Below are positions 24,996-34,423 of a DNA stretch of 64,000 nt, piece by piece. A program made the position numbers and the translations under genes. Each line of letters begins with the position of its first letter. The first letter of the stretch is position 1. The notes beneath the pieces were generated by a model, which did not search any database, was not told where the DNA came from, and saw only the letters and a list, made by a program, of their open reading frames with translations. Origin of the DNA: Clostridiales bacterium (GTDB lineage: Bacteria; Bacillota; Clostridia; Lachnospirales; Lachnospiraceae); assembly GCA_021203365.1 (NCBI GenBank), contig JAJQBI010000012.1:1-64000 (forward strand). Direction: 5' to 3'.

Positions 24996-26603
24996 ATGAA
25001 GCTGACATATAATGGACTGAATAATCAGGAGGACTGGACCGCCGCGGGAATATCCCTGCCGGATTATGACCCCGCCCGGCTGGCGAGGGAGACGCAAAGG
25101 GATCCGCGATGGGTGCACTTCGGCATTGGAAACATCTTCCGCTTCTTCCTGGGCGGCATTGCAGACGCCCTTATCTCCCGCGGGGAAATGGACCGGGGAA
25201 TTACCTGTGTGGAAGCCTATGATTTCGACGTGGTAGATCAGATCTACACACCTCACGACAATCTGGCTCTGGCCGTCACCCTCCACCAGGACGGACGGAT
25301 GGACCGGAAAGTTTTAGGCTCTCTCGCAGAGGCAATAAAAGCCCGCTCCGACGACCCCGCCGCCTGGTCACGGCTCAGGGACATTTTTTCTCATCCCGGT
25401 CTGCAGATGATATCTTTTACCATCACAGAAAAGGGCTATGCCCTGCGGGATGCGGACGGGAAATATCTCAGCCATGTAAAGGCAGACATGGAAAACGGAC
25501 CGGCGGCGGTCACCGGAGCCATGGGGGTGGTCACCGCCCTGCTCTACGCCCGGTTCCAGGCAGGGAGATACCCCCTGGCACTGGTATCTATGGACAACGT
25601 GTCCCGAAATGGGGAAAAGCTGCGGCAGTCTGTACTGGAGACCGCCCATATCTGGGCGGATAAGGGACTGGTGGAACCGGCGTTCTGCAATTATCTGCAG
25701 GATGAAACGAGGGTCACCTTCCCCTGGACCATGATTGATAAAATTACCCCCCGTCCCAGTCCGGCCGTAGCCAGAACACTGGAAGAGTCCGGTGCAGAGG
25801 AAATGGACATTGTTGTCACCTCAAAACAGACCTATATTGCCCCCTTTGTCAACGCGGAGGCGCCGGCATATCTGGTGGTGGAGGATCGGTTTCCAAACGG
25901 AAGGCCTCCCCTGGAGCTGGCCGGGGTATACATGGCAGACCGTACAACGGTCAACGCCGCTGAACGCATGAAAGTCACGGTCTGCCTGAACCCCATTCAC
26001 ACGGCCCTGTGTACCTATGACTGTCTTCTGGGATACACCCTGTTCGCGGACGGTATGAAGGATCCCCAGTTAAGCGAATTGGCCCGGCAGGTGGGATATA
26101 CAGAGGGGCTTCCCGTAGTAAAAGATCCCGGAATTTTTTCTCCCAGGGCATTCCTGGATGAGGTAATTCAGTCCCGCTTCCCCAACCGTTACCTGGGGGA
26201 TACCAGCGCGCGCATCTCTGTGGATATCTCCCAGATGGTGGGAATCCGCTTCGGGGAAACCATCAAGGCATATATCGCCCGGGATGGCAGTGCAGAGCAT
26301 CTGACGGCCATTCCCCTGGCCATTGCCGGGTGGATGCGCTATCTTCTGGCTGTGGACGATCAGGGCAATCCCTTTGAACTGGCTCCGGATCCCATGCTCC
26401 CTGAGCTGCGGGCACAGCTGGCAACCGTGAAATATGGAGACCCGGACAGCCTGACAGATCAGCTTCGTCCCATCCTCTCCAACGCCAACCTTTTCGGCGT
26501 TGATCTCTATGCCGCCGGCATCGGAGACAGGATCGAGGCCATGGTGCGTGAGGAAATCTCCGGCCCGGGCGCTGTGCGGGCCGCCTTAATCCACTATCTG
26601 TAA
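24996..26603 (+). CDS. Mannitol dehydrogenase family protein (UxuB-like)
   Basis: A 535-residue long-chain polyol dehydrogenase of the fructuronate reductase / mannitol dehydrogenase family. The N-terminal Rossmann part includes HFGIGNIFRFF; mid-region VTFPWTMIDKITPRPS and the C-terminal domain with ERMKVTVCLNPIHTALCTYDCLLGY are diagnostic, the Lys-x5-Asn-x2-His carrying catalysis. The likely reaction is D-fructuronate to D-mannonate with NADH, or mannitol oxidation. The second ATG (24996) has the better ribosome binding site spacing. It forms a two-gene operon with the preceding dehydrogenase. Confidence 0.85.
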   Translation: MKLTYNGLNNQEDWTAAGISLPDYDPARLARETQRDPRWVHFGIGNIFRFFLGGIADALISRGEMDRGITCVEAYDFDVVDQIYTPHDNLALAVTLHQDGRMDRKVLGSLAEAIKARSDDPAAWSRLRDIFSHPGLQMISFTITEKGYALRDADGKYLSHVKADMENGPAAVTGAMGVVTALLYARFQAGRYPLALVSMDNVSRNGEKLRQSVLETAHIWADKGLVEPAFCNYLQDETRVTFPWTMIDKITPRPSPAVARTLEESGAEEMDIVVTSKQTYIAPFVNAEAPAYLVVEDRFPNGRPPLELAGVYMADRTTVNAAERMKVTVCLNPIHTALCTYDCLLGYTLFADGMKDPQLSELARQVGYTEGLPVVKDPGIFSPRAFLDEVIQSRFPNRYLGDTSARISVDISQMVGIRFGETIKAYIARDGSAEHLTAIPLAIAGWMRYLLAVDDQGNPFELAPDPMLPELRAQLATVKYGDPDSLTDQLRPILSNANLFGVDLYAAGIGDRIEAMVREEISGPGAVRAALIHYL

Positions 26604-26607
26604 ACAG

Positions 26608-26644
26608 ACAGGGAAAGAAAGCTCCGCCTTCTTTCCCTGTTTTC
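26608..26644 (+). terminator. Terminator of the dehydrogenase operon
   Basis: ACAGGGAAAG (26608-26617) pairs with CTTTCCCTGT (26631-26640), followed by TTT. Confidence 0.85.
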
Positions 26645-26651
26645 GTATAAC

Positions 26652-26676
26652 AAAAACCCCCTGACTCTTCAGGGGG
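26652..26676 (-). terminator. Terminator of tRNA-Cys
   Basis: CCCCCTGA-ctct-TCAGGGGG has a T run on the minus strand, 8 nt from the tRNA 3' end. Confidence 0.9.
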
Positions 26677-26683
26677 CTTCAAA

Positions 26684-26754
26684 AGGTGCCAACCGGATTT
26701 GAACCGGTGATAGAGGTGTTGCAGACCTTTGCCTTACCACTTGGCTATGGCACC
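26684..26754 (-). tRNA. tRNA-Cys (anticodon GCA)
   Basis: A 71-nt cloverleaf: acceptor GGTGCCA/TGGCACC, anticodon loop CTGCAAC, T arm ACCGG-TTCAAAT-CCGGT and discriminator U, the identity base for Cys. CCA is not encoded. The outermost anticodon-stem pair is an A-C mismatch. Confidence 0.94.
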
Positions 26755-26777
26755 ATGCGCTCGTCGCGACAAAAAAT

Positions 26778-26806
26778 ATGATACCACACCGTTCTGGGTT
26801 TTGCAA
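26778..26806 (-). promoter_or_regulatory. tRNA-Cys promoter
   Basis: TTGCAA (26801-26806) and TATCAT (26778-26783) have a 17-bp spacer, 24 nt before the tRNA 5' end. Confidence 0.75.
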
Positions 26807-26848
26807 GCTTTTTTTACGAAAAATCCAGATTTTTTCCGGATTCCCTTC

Positions 26849-27481
26849 TTACCTGACCTTCTCCCCGTTTTCCAGGCGGTCGAACAAATCAGAAAAAATC
26901 CGGCTGTTTATGTAAGCCACTCCGGAGAACCAGATAAAGAAATACAGGGCAAAAATCCACTTTATATAATCCCCCGGCACAAAAATAATGAGAAGGGGCG
27001 TCAGATTCAGCACCAGAACCGGAAACGTATATCCCAGCTTCGCGGCCGCCAGGTGAAAGGCGTTTCGGATCATATGCAAGACCGTATTCTCAAATCTTGC
27101 CAGCATGGGAAACACATAGGATCCCACCGCCAGAAAAACCACCAGCATGGCCAGCAAAAACCCCATAAACAGGGAACGGCCCGCTTGGGACTCCATCACC
27201 GTGGAAATGCGAAAGTCCATATAGAGGAACACTCCAAATGCTAGCATTCCAAGCCAGATTCCCGTAGCCTGCTTAAAATTCTGCCGGAAGGATTTGAAAA
27301 AATCTCTGTAAATGGGCGATGTCTCCTCATTTTTCACCATTTTCAAAGTGGTGTAGTACAGCCCGGTCACAGAGGCTCCCACAGTAAAAACCGGAATGCA
27401 GCAGATTACAAAAAGTACATTGAGGACCACAAGATCTGTGATCTTATAACAGGCTTCCACAAACCCGGATGCTCTTTTCAC
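26849..27481 (-). CDS. DUF624 (YesL-like) membrane protein
   Basis: A 210-residue protein with about five hydrophobic helices and the DUF624 opening (ITDLVVLNVLFVICCIPVFTVGAS). Such proteins accompany YesM/YesN systems and CUT1 sugar transporters in Firmicutes, but their function is unknown. It is coupled to yesN by a 4-nt overlap and is the last gene of this sugar operon. Confidence 0.88.
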   Translation of the reverse strand: MKRASGFVEACYKITDLVVLNVLFVICCIPVFTVGASVTGLYYTTLKMVKNEETSPIYRDFFKSFRQNFKQATGIWLGMLAFGVFLYMDFRISTVMESQAGRSLFMGFLLAMLVVFLAVGSYVFPMLARFENTVLHMIRNAFHLAAAKLGYTFPVLVLNLTPLLIIFVPGDYIKWIFALYFFIWFSGVAYINSRIFSDLFDRLENGEKVR

Positions 27482-28980
27482 AGTTTTTCCTCCTTTTCTG
27501 CTTCTCTTTCCATCTGTTCCAGGTATTCCGAGGGGCTTACCCCTGTAACGGACCGAAATACCCGGCTGAAATAAAACTGATCCGAAAATCCCACATAGGC
27601 GGCCACATCCTTTATATAGCTTTCCGGGTACTCCCGGAAGCTCCGCTTGGCGGCCTCCACCCGCAGATTCATCAGGTAGTTTTTATAAGAGGTATCGGCG
27701 TAGGTGTGAAAAAGCCGGGATAGAGTGGCCTGAGACACTCCGATTTCACTGCACACCACCTTTACGGAAAGATTTTCCCCCAGATGGGTTTTCATATAGG
27801 ATACGATTTTCTTAAACACAGCCTCCCGGTCATCCCGGTCCGCCGCCACCTCAAAATCCGCGTACTGCCGGAGAATATCCAGAATATTGCTGCACAGATC
27901 GCTCATGGTAAGTGCCTGGGAAAAAGCGTCTCCCAGCCAGTACTCGTTCCAGTCCTTAAGGAGCCCCCAATTCTGCATTTCATAGAAAAAATAGCGAAGC
28001 TTCCCCTCAATCCAGAACTGAGAACACCGTTCTTCCTCCCAGGCCAGAAAAAGCTTTTCCAGCTCCTTTTTCATACCAGAGAGCTCTCTCCTCTCTGTGA
28101 GGGCGAGAAGCCGGTGGAAGGATTCCTCGGACCGGGTTCTGTCAAAAGTCTCCTTTCCCGGCCGATTCAGAAAGATCTTCTGCTCCAGACCGATGACAAT
28201 GGAATTATCCAGCTTTCGGTACAGATCATGTACAATCTCAGGCAGATCCGCAAGGGCAAACCTTTCCTCGCAGATCACCATGGTCAGGAAATCCTCTTCG
28301 CTTCTGAGCTTTTCAAATTCCCGATCCATCATGGCCTCAAAATCCACCACCAGCATTTCCTCTGAACAGAGGTAAAGCATTTCCATATTATCCCGGCCGT
28401 AAATGATCAGCTGCTCGGATTCCGCTGCAAAAATCTCCCCGCTGCCCCCGCCTCCAAATCTGGAGATCACACTGTTTCTGCGAATAACCGCGGCGTAATA
28501 ATACTCCGCCGGAAAAAGCCTGGGAAGCTTTTCCCGGACCCCGGCGTCCGTTCCGTTGCTGATAGAGTGGAGGACCTGATTTCTCTGAATATCATATTTT
28601 TTCTCCAGTTTTTTCCGGATTCTCTCAAAAAGTGTCTGCACCTCCCGGGGATTCATGGGCTTAAGAAGATAATCCTCCACACTGGCCTGAATGGCCCCCT
28701 TGGCGTAATCAAACTCCTGATATCCGCTGGCAATCACCACATAAGTATCCGGGTATTCCTCCTTCATCCTCGCCGCCAGCGTAATCCCGTCCATCACCGG
28801 CATAATCACATCTGTGATTACCACGTCTACAGGGGTTTTCGCCATCACATCCAGGACGCGCTGCCCGTTCTCCTCAATGGAAACCACCTGAAAATCCGGG
28901 CATTTCCGTTCCAGAATTTTCTGAATCAGAATCCCCGCCGCCGGCTCGTCGTCCGCGATCAAAACCTGATATTTCACCAT
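27478..28980 (-). CDS. yesN: YesN-type AraC response regulator
   Basis: A 500-residue response regulator: an N-terminal receiver (VLIADDEPAAG, phospho-acceptor Asp in DVVITDVIMPVMDG, conserved Lys in YLLKPMN), a long middle region without a clear domain and a C-terminal pair of AraC helix-turn-helices (VVCSEIGVSQATLSRLF and VAAYVGFSDQFYFSRVFR). It is partner of the kinase encoded 15 nt upstream. Likely target: the transporter operon, whose upstream region holds ATGGATTTTT repeats. Confidence 0.92.
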   Translation of the reverse strand: MVKYQVLIADDEPAAGILIQKILERKCPDFQVVSIEENGQRVLDVMAKTPVDVVITDVIMPVMDGITLAARMKEEYPDTYVVIASGYQEFDYAKGAIQASVEDYLLKPMNPREVQTLFERIRKKLEKKYDIQRNQVLHSISNGTDAGVREKLPRLFPAEYYYAAVIRRNSVISRFGGGGSGEIFAAESEQLIIYGRDNMEMLYLCSEEMLVVDFEAMMDREFEKLRSEEDFLTMVICEERFALADLPEIVHDLYRKLDNSIVIGLEQKIFLNRPGKETFDRTRSEESFHRLLALTERRELSGMKKELEKLFLAWEEERCSQFWIEGKLRYFFYEMQNWGLLKDWNEYWLGDAFSQALTMSDLCSNILDILRQYADFEVAADRDDREAVFKKIVSYMKTHLGENLSVKVVCSEIGVSQATLSRLFHTYADTSYKNYLMNLRVEAAKRSFREYPESYIKDVAAYVGFSDQFYFSRVFRSVTGVSPSEYLEQMEREAEKEEKL

Positions 28981-28995
28981 ATTTTCATCCCCATT

Positions 28996-30753
28996 CTATT
29001 CACAAACCCGAATGATTACATCAGAACCGCCGGCGTCCGAATGAATTTCAAAGGACAGCCGCTCCCCGTAAACCAGATACAGCCGGGCATAGGTGTTCAC
29101 CAGGCCCATTCCTCCGATCTCCATCTCCACATTTTCCCGGTCCACGGAAAGCCTGCGGCGCACATCCGCCAGCTTTTCTTCCATCTCCGCCTTCTTTTCC
29201 TCCGAAAATCCCACCCCGTCGTCGTGCACGTCCAGGGTCCAGCGCCCGGGCCTTCCTTTCCCGGTCACACGGATAAACATAATCCCGGCCTTCCCGGAAT
29301 AGCCGTGAGTAATACAGTTCTCTACAACCTGCTGCAGGACAATCTTCGGAAGCTTCTCCTGCAGAATTTCCCCGGCTATATCAATGGCATATTCCAGCCT
29401 GTGTTCATAGCGATATTTCAGAAGGTTAAAATAAACCTGCAGATATTCCTTTTCCTCACAGATCGTACCCATTTTATCCTTTGTGTTGGTAGAATACCGG
29501 AGCATCTGCCCAAGACTCGCGCAGATATCACAGATACTCTCATCATCCGCCATAATCCCCTTGGCAGAGATAATGTTCAGCACATTGTAAATAAAATGCG
29601 GATTCACCTGAGCCTGGAGAAGGTCCATCTGGGCCTGAAGCTGAAGAATAGATAAATGCTGCTCCCGGTCCACAGAGATCTTCAGACGGTGCATCAGATC
29701 ATCAAAGGAGCAGTACAGCTTCTCGATTTCCACACTTCCGGAGAGTTCCTTCTCATACTCTGTGCTGACAATGGGCACATTTTCCAGATCCGAGGTCTCC
29801 ATCACATGGCCAAGGGTCCGGATGGGCTTCACCAGCTGCCGGGCGGAAACCCGGGAATAGATCAGCGCGAAGAGAAGAAAGGCCACCAGAATCAGAAGAA
29901 CGGGGAAAACCGTTCTCTGTGCAATCAGAATGAACAGATTCATCGGCTGCACCAGCACCACATACCCCTCAATGGCCCCGCACCACACATAGGCGATGGC
30001 CTGGGATGCGTCAAAAAAGGAATCTTCTGAGGTACCTCTCTCCTTTATACGGGCAAAGCAGTCCGTTTCCCCCTCGCCGGTTCCGTCGTACAATACCTCT
30101 CCGTCCCCGTCCAGCAAAAGGACATTGTAGCTTCCGTCATCGGGGAGAAGCATCTCATCCACCTGGGATTTCAGCCACTGCACTTCAATGTACCCCAGGT
30201 TGCTTCCCACCAGCCCCTTAATAGTGGAGAGCACAATCTGGTCATGGCCTCTTCCCCATTCGTCCTCATGGCAGGCCATCAGGACAAAATCACCGGGCAG
30301 AATGTCCAGGATCCCCGGCACATTTTCCCAGTCCGCTTCTGCGTCTGTGGATTCCCCTGTGGCGGTGGTGCTGACAATCACATCCCCCCGCTGATTAAAA
30401 TACAGAGCCCTGTAAAACTGCCGGGAGACAAAATAATTGTTCAGCGTGGTCAGTATGGTGTTATAGGCACTGCTGAAATAACGGGTCTCGTAATCTTCCT
30501 CCTCGCTTCTGGCAAGGGTCTGAATCGCCAGAAGCGTATCCGGGTCTGACAGCAGGATCTGACTCACCGTCTCCGACTGGTCCATAATGCTTTCCACCTG
30601 TTTGGCGGAAACGGCCGCCCCCATGGACAGTCCGTCGCAGATCTCCTCAATATAGGTATTCGCGGAACTGACGCCATAGATACCTCCCATCATCAGCCCG
30701 GCAATTACCCCGAAAATAAGAAAGGTTCTGAGAATTTTATCTTCCAGCTTCAT
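28996..30753 (-). CDS. yesM: YesM-type sensor histidine kinase
   Basis: A 585-residue membrane kinase. It has a helix near 10-30, an extracellular sensor region (about 35-280), a second helix (about 285-310), HAMP, the His_kinase domain with the phospho-acceptor motif QVNPHFIYNVLN and a HATPase with DDGVGFSEEK and GGMGLVNTYARL. This class senses extracellular sugars, often through the partner binding protein. It follows the permease genes by 110 nt on the same strand. Confidence 0.92.
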   Translation of the reverse strand: MKLEDKILRTFLIFGVIAGLMMGGIYGVSSANTYIEEICDGLSMGAAVSAKQVESIMDQSETVSQILLSDPDTLLAIQTLARSEEEDYETRYFSSAYNTILTTLNNYFVSRQFYRALYFNQRGDVIVSTTATGESTDAEADWENVPGILDILPGDFVLMACHEDEWGRGHDQIVLSTIKGLVGSNLGYIEVQWLKSQVDEMLLPDDGSYNVLLLDGDGEVLYDGTGEGETDCFARIKERGTSEDSFFDASQAIAYVWCGAIEGYVVLVQPMNLFILIAQRTVFPVLLILVAFLLFALIYSRVSARQLVKPIRTLGHVMETSDLENVPIVSTEYEKELSGSVEIEKLYCSFDDLMHRLKISVDREQHLSILQLQAQMDLLQAQVNPHFIYNVLNIISAKGIMADDESICDICASLGQMLRYSTNTKDKMGTICEEKEYLQVYFNLLKYRYEHRLEYAIDIAGEILQEKLPKIVLQQVVENCITHGYSGKAGIMFIRVTGKGRPGRWTLDVHDDGVGFSEEKKAEMEEKLADVRRRLSVDRENVEMEIGGMGLVNTYARLYLVYGERLSFEIHSDAGGSDVIIRVCE

Positions 30754-30863
30754 AGTCAGATTCCTCCATAAGCCTTCGGGTTTCTAAAGGGAATATAACA
30801 AAAAGCGTGGTTGGAAACAAGGGTTCCCCCTGTTCCCGGCCACACTTTGTCATCTGCAAAAAA

Positions 30864-31691
30864 TCAGCCCTTCACAGCTCCGGCTGTCATGCCCTCTACC
30901 AGCTGTTTGTTAAAGATGATAAATACGATCAGCATTGGGATGGTGATAATAATTACATCGGCAAACAGAAGGTTATAAGAGCTGGAATATTGCCCCATGA
31001 AATTATACAGTGTCAGCTGTACGGTCACGTTTTCACTGCCCGGGAAGAAATACAGCGGGTTGGTAAAGTCATTGAAAATCGTGCAGGCATTAAGAATAAT
31101 GATGGTGGCCGTAACCGGCCTCAGCAGCGGAAAAACAATACTGACGAAAAGCCTTGGAACCGAACTCCCGTCGATCAGGGCCGCCTCCTCCAGCTCTCTT
31201 GGAACGGAGGCCATAAATCCACGGTACAGCATGGTGGTAAAGGGAATCTGCAGACCGATTTCCACCAGAACCATACCAAACATGGTTTTATACAGATGCA
31301 GGAACTGCAGCAGCCAGATGGTCGGCATTACCGCCGCCGGAATCATCAGACCTATCGCGATCAGCGCGTTCAGGGTTCCCATCAGCTTATCTCTCCGGCG
31401 CTGGATTACATATCCGGCCATGGAACCTACCACAATCAGCCCCAGCACGGAAAATAAGGTGAGAAGAATACTGTTTTTAAAAGCCGTCAGGATCTGATAG
31501 TTCTGAGCGGAGAAGGCGTCCACAAAGTTGCTCCACTGAAATTCACTGGGAAGTGAGATATTCAGCAGGTTCGCCTCCGTCCTCTCCTTCAGGGAGTTCA
31601 CCACCATAAACAAAAATGGGATGATAAAGATCACAAACGCTCCGATCAGTCCCAGAATATCGCCGATAAGAGTCGTCACTTTTCTTTTCAT
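30864..31691 (-). CDS. Carbohydrate ABC transporter permease (MalG/LplC type)
   Basis: About 275 residues with six membrane helices and the EAA loop (ELEEAALIDGSSVPRLFVSIVFPLLRP) that contacts the ATPase. The C-terminal end ...MTAGAVKG is typical for the inner subunit of CUT1 importers. I start at MKRKVTT (31691) behind GGGAGG; the tracked 16-residue extension overlaps the upstream permease. The gap to that gene is 1 nt. Confidence 0.9.
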   Translation of the reverse strand: MKRKVTTLIGDILGLIGAFVIFIIPFLFMVVNSLKERTEANLLNISLPSEFQWSNFVDAFSAQNYQILTAFKNSILLTLFSVLGLIVVGSMAGYVIQRRRDKLMGTLNALIAIGLMIPAAVMPTIWLLQFLHLYKTMFGMVLVEIGLQIPFTTMLYRGFMASVPRELEEAALIDGSSVPRLFVSIVFPLLRPVTATIIILNACTIFNDFTNPLYFFPGSENVTVQLTLYNFMGQYSSSYNLLFADVIIITIPMLIVFIIFNKQLVEGMTAGAVKG

Positions 31692-31692
31692 A

Positions 31693-32550
31693 TCACACTT
31701 CCTCCCTACTCTGCAGCCAGTTCTGCAGCGGAATGGCAATGACCGCGATCAGAATGAACATAATCACGTTTCCGGCTGTGGACAGTCCATAGTAGCCGGC
31801 CGCGTATTTTTTGTAAACGATGGAGGCCAGAACGTCTGTGACAAAGCCAGGCCCGCCGCCGGTCATGGTCCAGATCAGATCGAAGCAGCGCATACCGCTG
31901 GTCAGCGCCAGAATAATAACGGAGTTCATAGACGGACGGCACAGAGGAAGGGTGATCTTCATCAGTTCCTGAAAACTGGTGGCGCCGTCGATGGAGGCCG
32001 CCTCATAATAGCTCCTGTCAATGGATGTAATTCCTGCGATATAAATAATGGTGGCCACACCCACGCCCTTCCAGATATCCGTAAAGATTACACTTCCCAG
32101 GGCCAGATGAGTATTTCCCAGCCAGTCGGGACCCGTAATTCCGATCACGGCCAGTGCTTTGTTGATCAGACCCTTGGAGGGATGCATCAGCGCCGTAAAG
32201 GTAATACCCACGGCGATGGTGGAAACAATGTTTGGGAAGAAAGCCACGCTGCGCAGGAAGTTTTTCGTACGGATCCCGCTTGTGAGGAACACCGCAAGCA
32301 AAAATCCAAGAACCACCTTAAAGATACAGGTGGCAGCCGCGTAGATCAGAGTGTTCTTAATACCGATGGTCATGGAATAATCGGAGAAGAACGTCTTAAA
32401 GTTTCGAAGTCCCGCCCAGGACATACCGGTAAACGTCCAGTTCATCAGACTGAAAACGAAGGAGATAAGGATCGGCAGCAGGAAAAAGATGCCGAAGATT
32501 ATCAGGGCAGGAACCACAAACCAGATATTGTATACTCGTTTTTCCTTCAT
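31693..32550 (-). CDS. Carbohydrate ABC transporter permease (MalF/YurN type)
   Basis: A 285-residue permease with six helices and the EAA motif (YYEAASIDGATSFQELMKITLPLCRP). It pairs with the next permease to form the CUT1 channel. No ATP-binding gene is in the cluster, so a shared MsmK/UgpC-type ATPase elsewhere is presumed. The ribosome binding site is AAGGAGG. It is separated from the binding-protein gene by 220 nt holding a hairpin. Confidence 0.9.
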   Translation of the reverse strand: MKEKRVYNIWFVVPALIIFGIFFLLPILISFVFSLMNWTFTGMSWAGLRNFKTFFSDYSMTIGIKNTLIYAAATCIFKVVLGFLLAVFLTSGIRTKNFLRSVAFFPNIVSTIAVGITFTALMHPSKGLINKALAVIGITGPDWLGNTHLALGSVIFTDIWKGVGVATIIYIAGITSIDRSYYEAASIDGATSFQELMKITLPLCRPSMNSVIILALTSGMRCFDLIWTMTGGGPGFVTDVLASIVYKKYAAGYYGLSTAGNVIMFILIAVIAIPLQNWLQSREEV

Positions 32551-32659
32551 GATATCCTCCTTGTAAAAAGGCGGAAAGCCTTCCGGATTTTCACAGGCCG
32601 GAATGATTCCCCATAATCAGAAGCCAGATGGACTTCTGCCCTGTGGTTTTGCATGAAAA

Positions 32660-32682
32660 GGGCGTGTGTGCTCCACACGCCC
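32660..32682 (-). terminator. Hairpin between binding-protein and permease genes
   Basis: GGGCGTGTG-tgctc-CACACGCCC, a 9-bp perfect stem without a strong T run on the minus strand. Such stems commonly raise binding-protein mRNA over permease mRNA by stabilising or partly terminating the transcript. Confidence 0.65.
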
Positions 32683-32770
32683 TGTCACACATTCCTGATT
32701 ATGTATGTTTTTCGGTCCGCTTACCTTCCGGTGCGTCTCCGCCAGTCTCCCTTATAAGGGAAAAATCTTT

Positions 32771-34108
32771 CTACTGCGCCCACTCATAGCCCAGCTGCTG
32801 TGCCTGCAGCAGGCAGTCAGAATCATATTTCGCCGCAGCTTCCTCCGCGGTGGTCTGACCGGAGCCGGCTTCCTGGGTGATCTGCATGCAGTTGGATCCC
32901 TTGATATCGGTAAGGAATTCCATTGCAAGACCGGTCATACCGGAATCAAAATAGGCCTGCATGTCTTCCGCAACCGCCGGATAAGCGTTGTCCGGAAGCT
33001 CATATCCGTTGATGCAGTACGGGCCGTCGGGAAGGATGGTCTCTGTGTAGCAGTCAAGAGCTTCGTCAGAGATGTAGAATTCCATGAAGCGAAGAGCCGC
33101 GTCATAGTTTTCGCTGTTCTTGTTCAGATACAGGGAAGTGGGCATCCAGGTGGTCAGATAGGTGTCGCCCTCTGTGGCCGGAATCGCGAAAACGCCGATG
33201 CTGCTGTTGTCGCCGTAAAGCTCATAAATGTTGGAGAGCGCCTGGGTCAGGCAGATCCAGTGCGCGCCGTCGCCGTTGTAGATCATATCGCAGGCGTCGT
33301 CGTAGGAGGTTGCCAGATAATCGCTGTTGTAGTACGGATTCAGGTCTACGCATTTCTGGAAGGAGGCAAGAGCGTACTCATTTCCCGCGTAGGTATCCTC
33401 GCCGTTGGTCAGGTTGGTTGCAAAGTCAGGATCCAGAGCCATCAGGTTTGCGTTGTCGCCAAGGAAAACAACCTGGGTGGTCCAGCTGTCCGCGAAGGAG
33501 CCGATTACAGCCGTCTCTCCTGCATCCTGCAGAACCTGGCAGTTCTCAAGGAACTCATCCCATGTGGTGGGAACCTCAAGCCCATATTCCTCATAAATGT
33601 CCTTGTTGTACATTACCGCGCCGGCCTGAGAAGCACAGGCAGGAACTCCATAGAGAGCGTCGTTAACGGTAACCGTAGACGCATAGGTAGCATCCAGACG
33701 GCTTGCGATCCACTCATCATCGGAAAGATCCGCGAAATACTCAGACGGATTCAGAGCGGAAAGAAGAGCGCCGGAGTTGTACGCGCAGATGTCGGTCATA
33801 TCTCCGGAGGCAAGACGGGTCTTTACAAGATTGTCGCCGTCGGTGCCGCCCACACGGTACTCAACCTCCACGGTGATGCCCAGCTTTTCCTTGGCCAGAT
33901 CGCATACGGCCAGAAGTCCGGCATCCGTCATGTCTGTATCGATCATCAGGGTGATGGTTGCCTCTTCATACTCCCACTCCGGCTCCGCAACGCTCTCAGC
34001 GGCCTCGCCGTCAGAAGCGGTGGCGTCCTCCGCGCTTACAGATACCGCGGACAGACCCATGGACGTAACCATGGCTGCGGTCAGCAAAACTGCCAGTTGT
34101 TTTTTCAT
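32771..34108 (-). CDS. Extracellular sugar-binding protein of CUT1 transporter
   Basis: A 445-residue family-1 solute-binding protein. The signal peptide (1 to about 26) ends SVSA, and no lipobox Cys is present, unlike most Gram-positive binding proteins. A short acidic linker follows. Family features are the DLAKEKLGITVEVEYRVGG opening, LASGDMTDICAYNSG and VPTTWDEFLENCQVL. The ligand is unknown; the genes nearby (UxuB-like pair, YesM/N) hint at a plant-derived sugar or uronide. The ribosome binding site is AAAGGAGG. Confidence 0.88.
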   Translation of the reverse strand: MKKQLAVLLTAAMVTSMGLSAVSVSAEDATASDGEAAESVAEPEWEYEEATITLMIDTDMTDAGLLAVCDLAKEKLGITVEVEYRVGGTDGDNLVKTRLASGDMTDICAYNSGALLSALNPSEYFADLSDDEWIASRLDATYASTVTVNDALYGVPACASQAGAVMYNKDIYEEYGLEVPTTWDEFLENCQVLQDAGETAVIGSFADSWTTQVVFLGDNANLMALDPDFATNLTNGEDTYAGNEYALASFQKCVDLNPYYNSDYLATSYDDACDMIYNGDGAHWICLTQALSNIYELYGDNSSIGVFAIPATEGDTYLTTWMPTSLYLNKNSENYDAALRFMEFYISDEALDCYTETILPDGPYCINGYELPDNAYPAVAEDMQAYFDSGMTGLAMEFLTDIKGSNCMQITQEAGSGQTTAEEAAAKYDSDCLLQAQQLGYEWAQ

Positions 34109-34224
34109 AGTGTGATTCCTCCTTTTTCTGAAATGCAGGGCATACTTCCGGCAAATTGCACACGCTCATGCCGGGTGGTTTCCCAGGCCTCTGCCCCGCA
34201 CGTTTACTATGGGAAGTTACAGAT

Positions 34225-34350
34225 ATCATAACGTAATTTTTGTCCCGGAAACATGGATTTTTTAGTCAAATTGCATTGATTTTTTTTAATTTCCCTCCCA
34301 GGCTTGTGTAAATTACATGGATTTTTCAATCACGGCCCATGGAAAAATCC
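34225..34350. promoter_or_regulatory. Regulatory region with ACATGGATTTTT repeats
   Basis: A -10 (TATGAT on the minus strand, 34225-34230) for the binding-protein gene is followed upstream by two 18-nt near-identical copies, ACATGGATTTTT-N3-TCA-type (34251-34268 and 34315-34332, 16 of 18 identical), and an inverted partial copy (34337-34350). They are candidate sites for the YesN-type regulator. Confidence 0.5.
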
Positions 34351-34423
34351 TTCATTTTTCTTTCCCTTCTTGACTTCGGAGGAAGAAAATGTTTTGCTTT
34401 ATTTAATATTGGAGGGATGACCA

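Noticed and set aside
32705-34231. 508-residue plus-strand ORF
   Set aside because: Shadow of the sugar-binding protein gene on the other strand.
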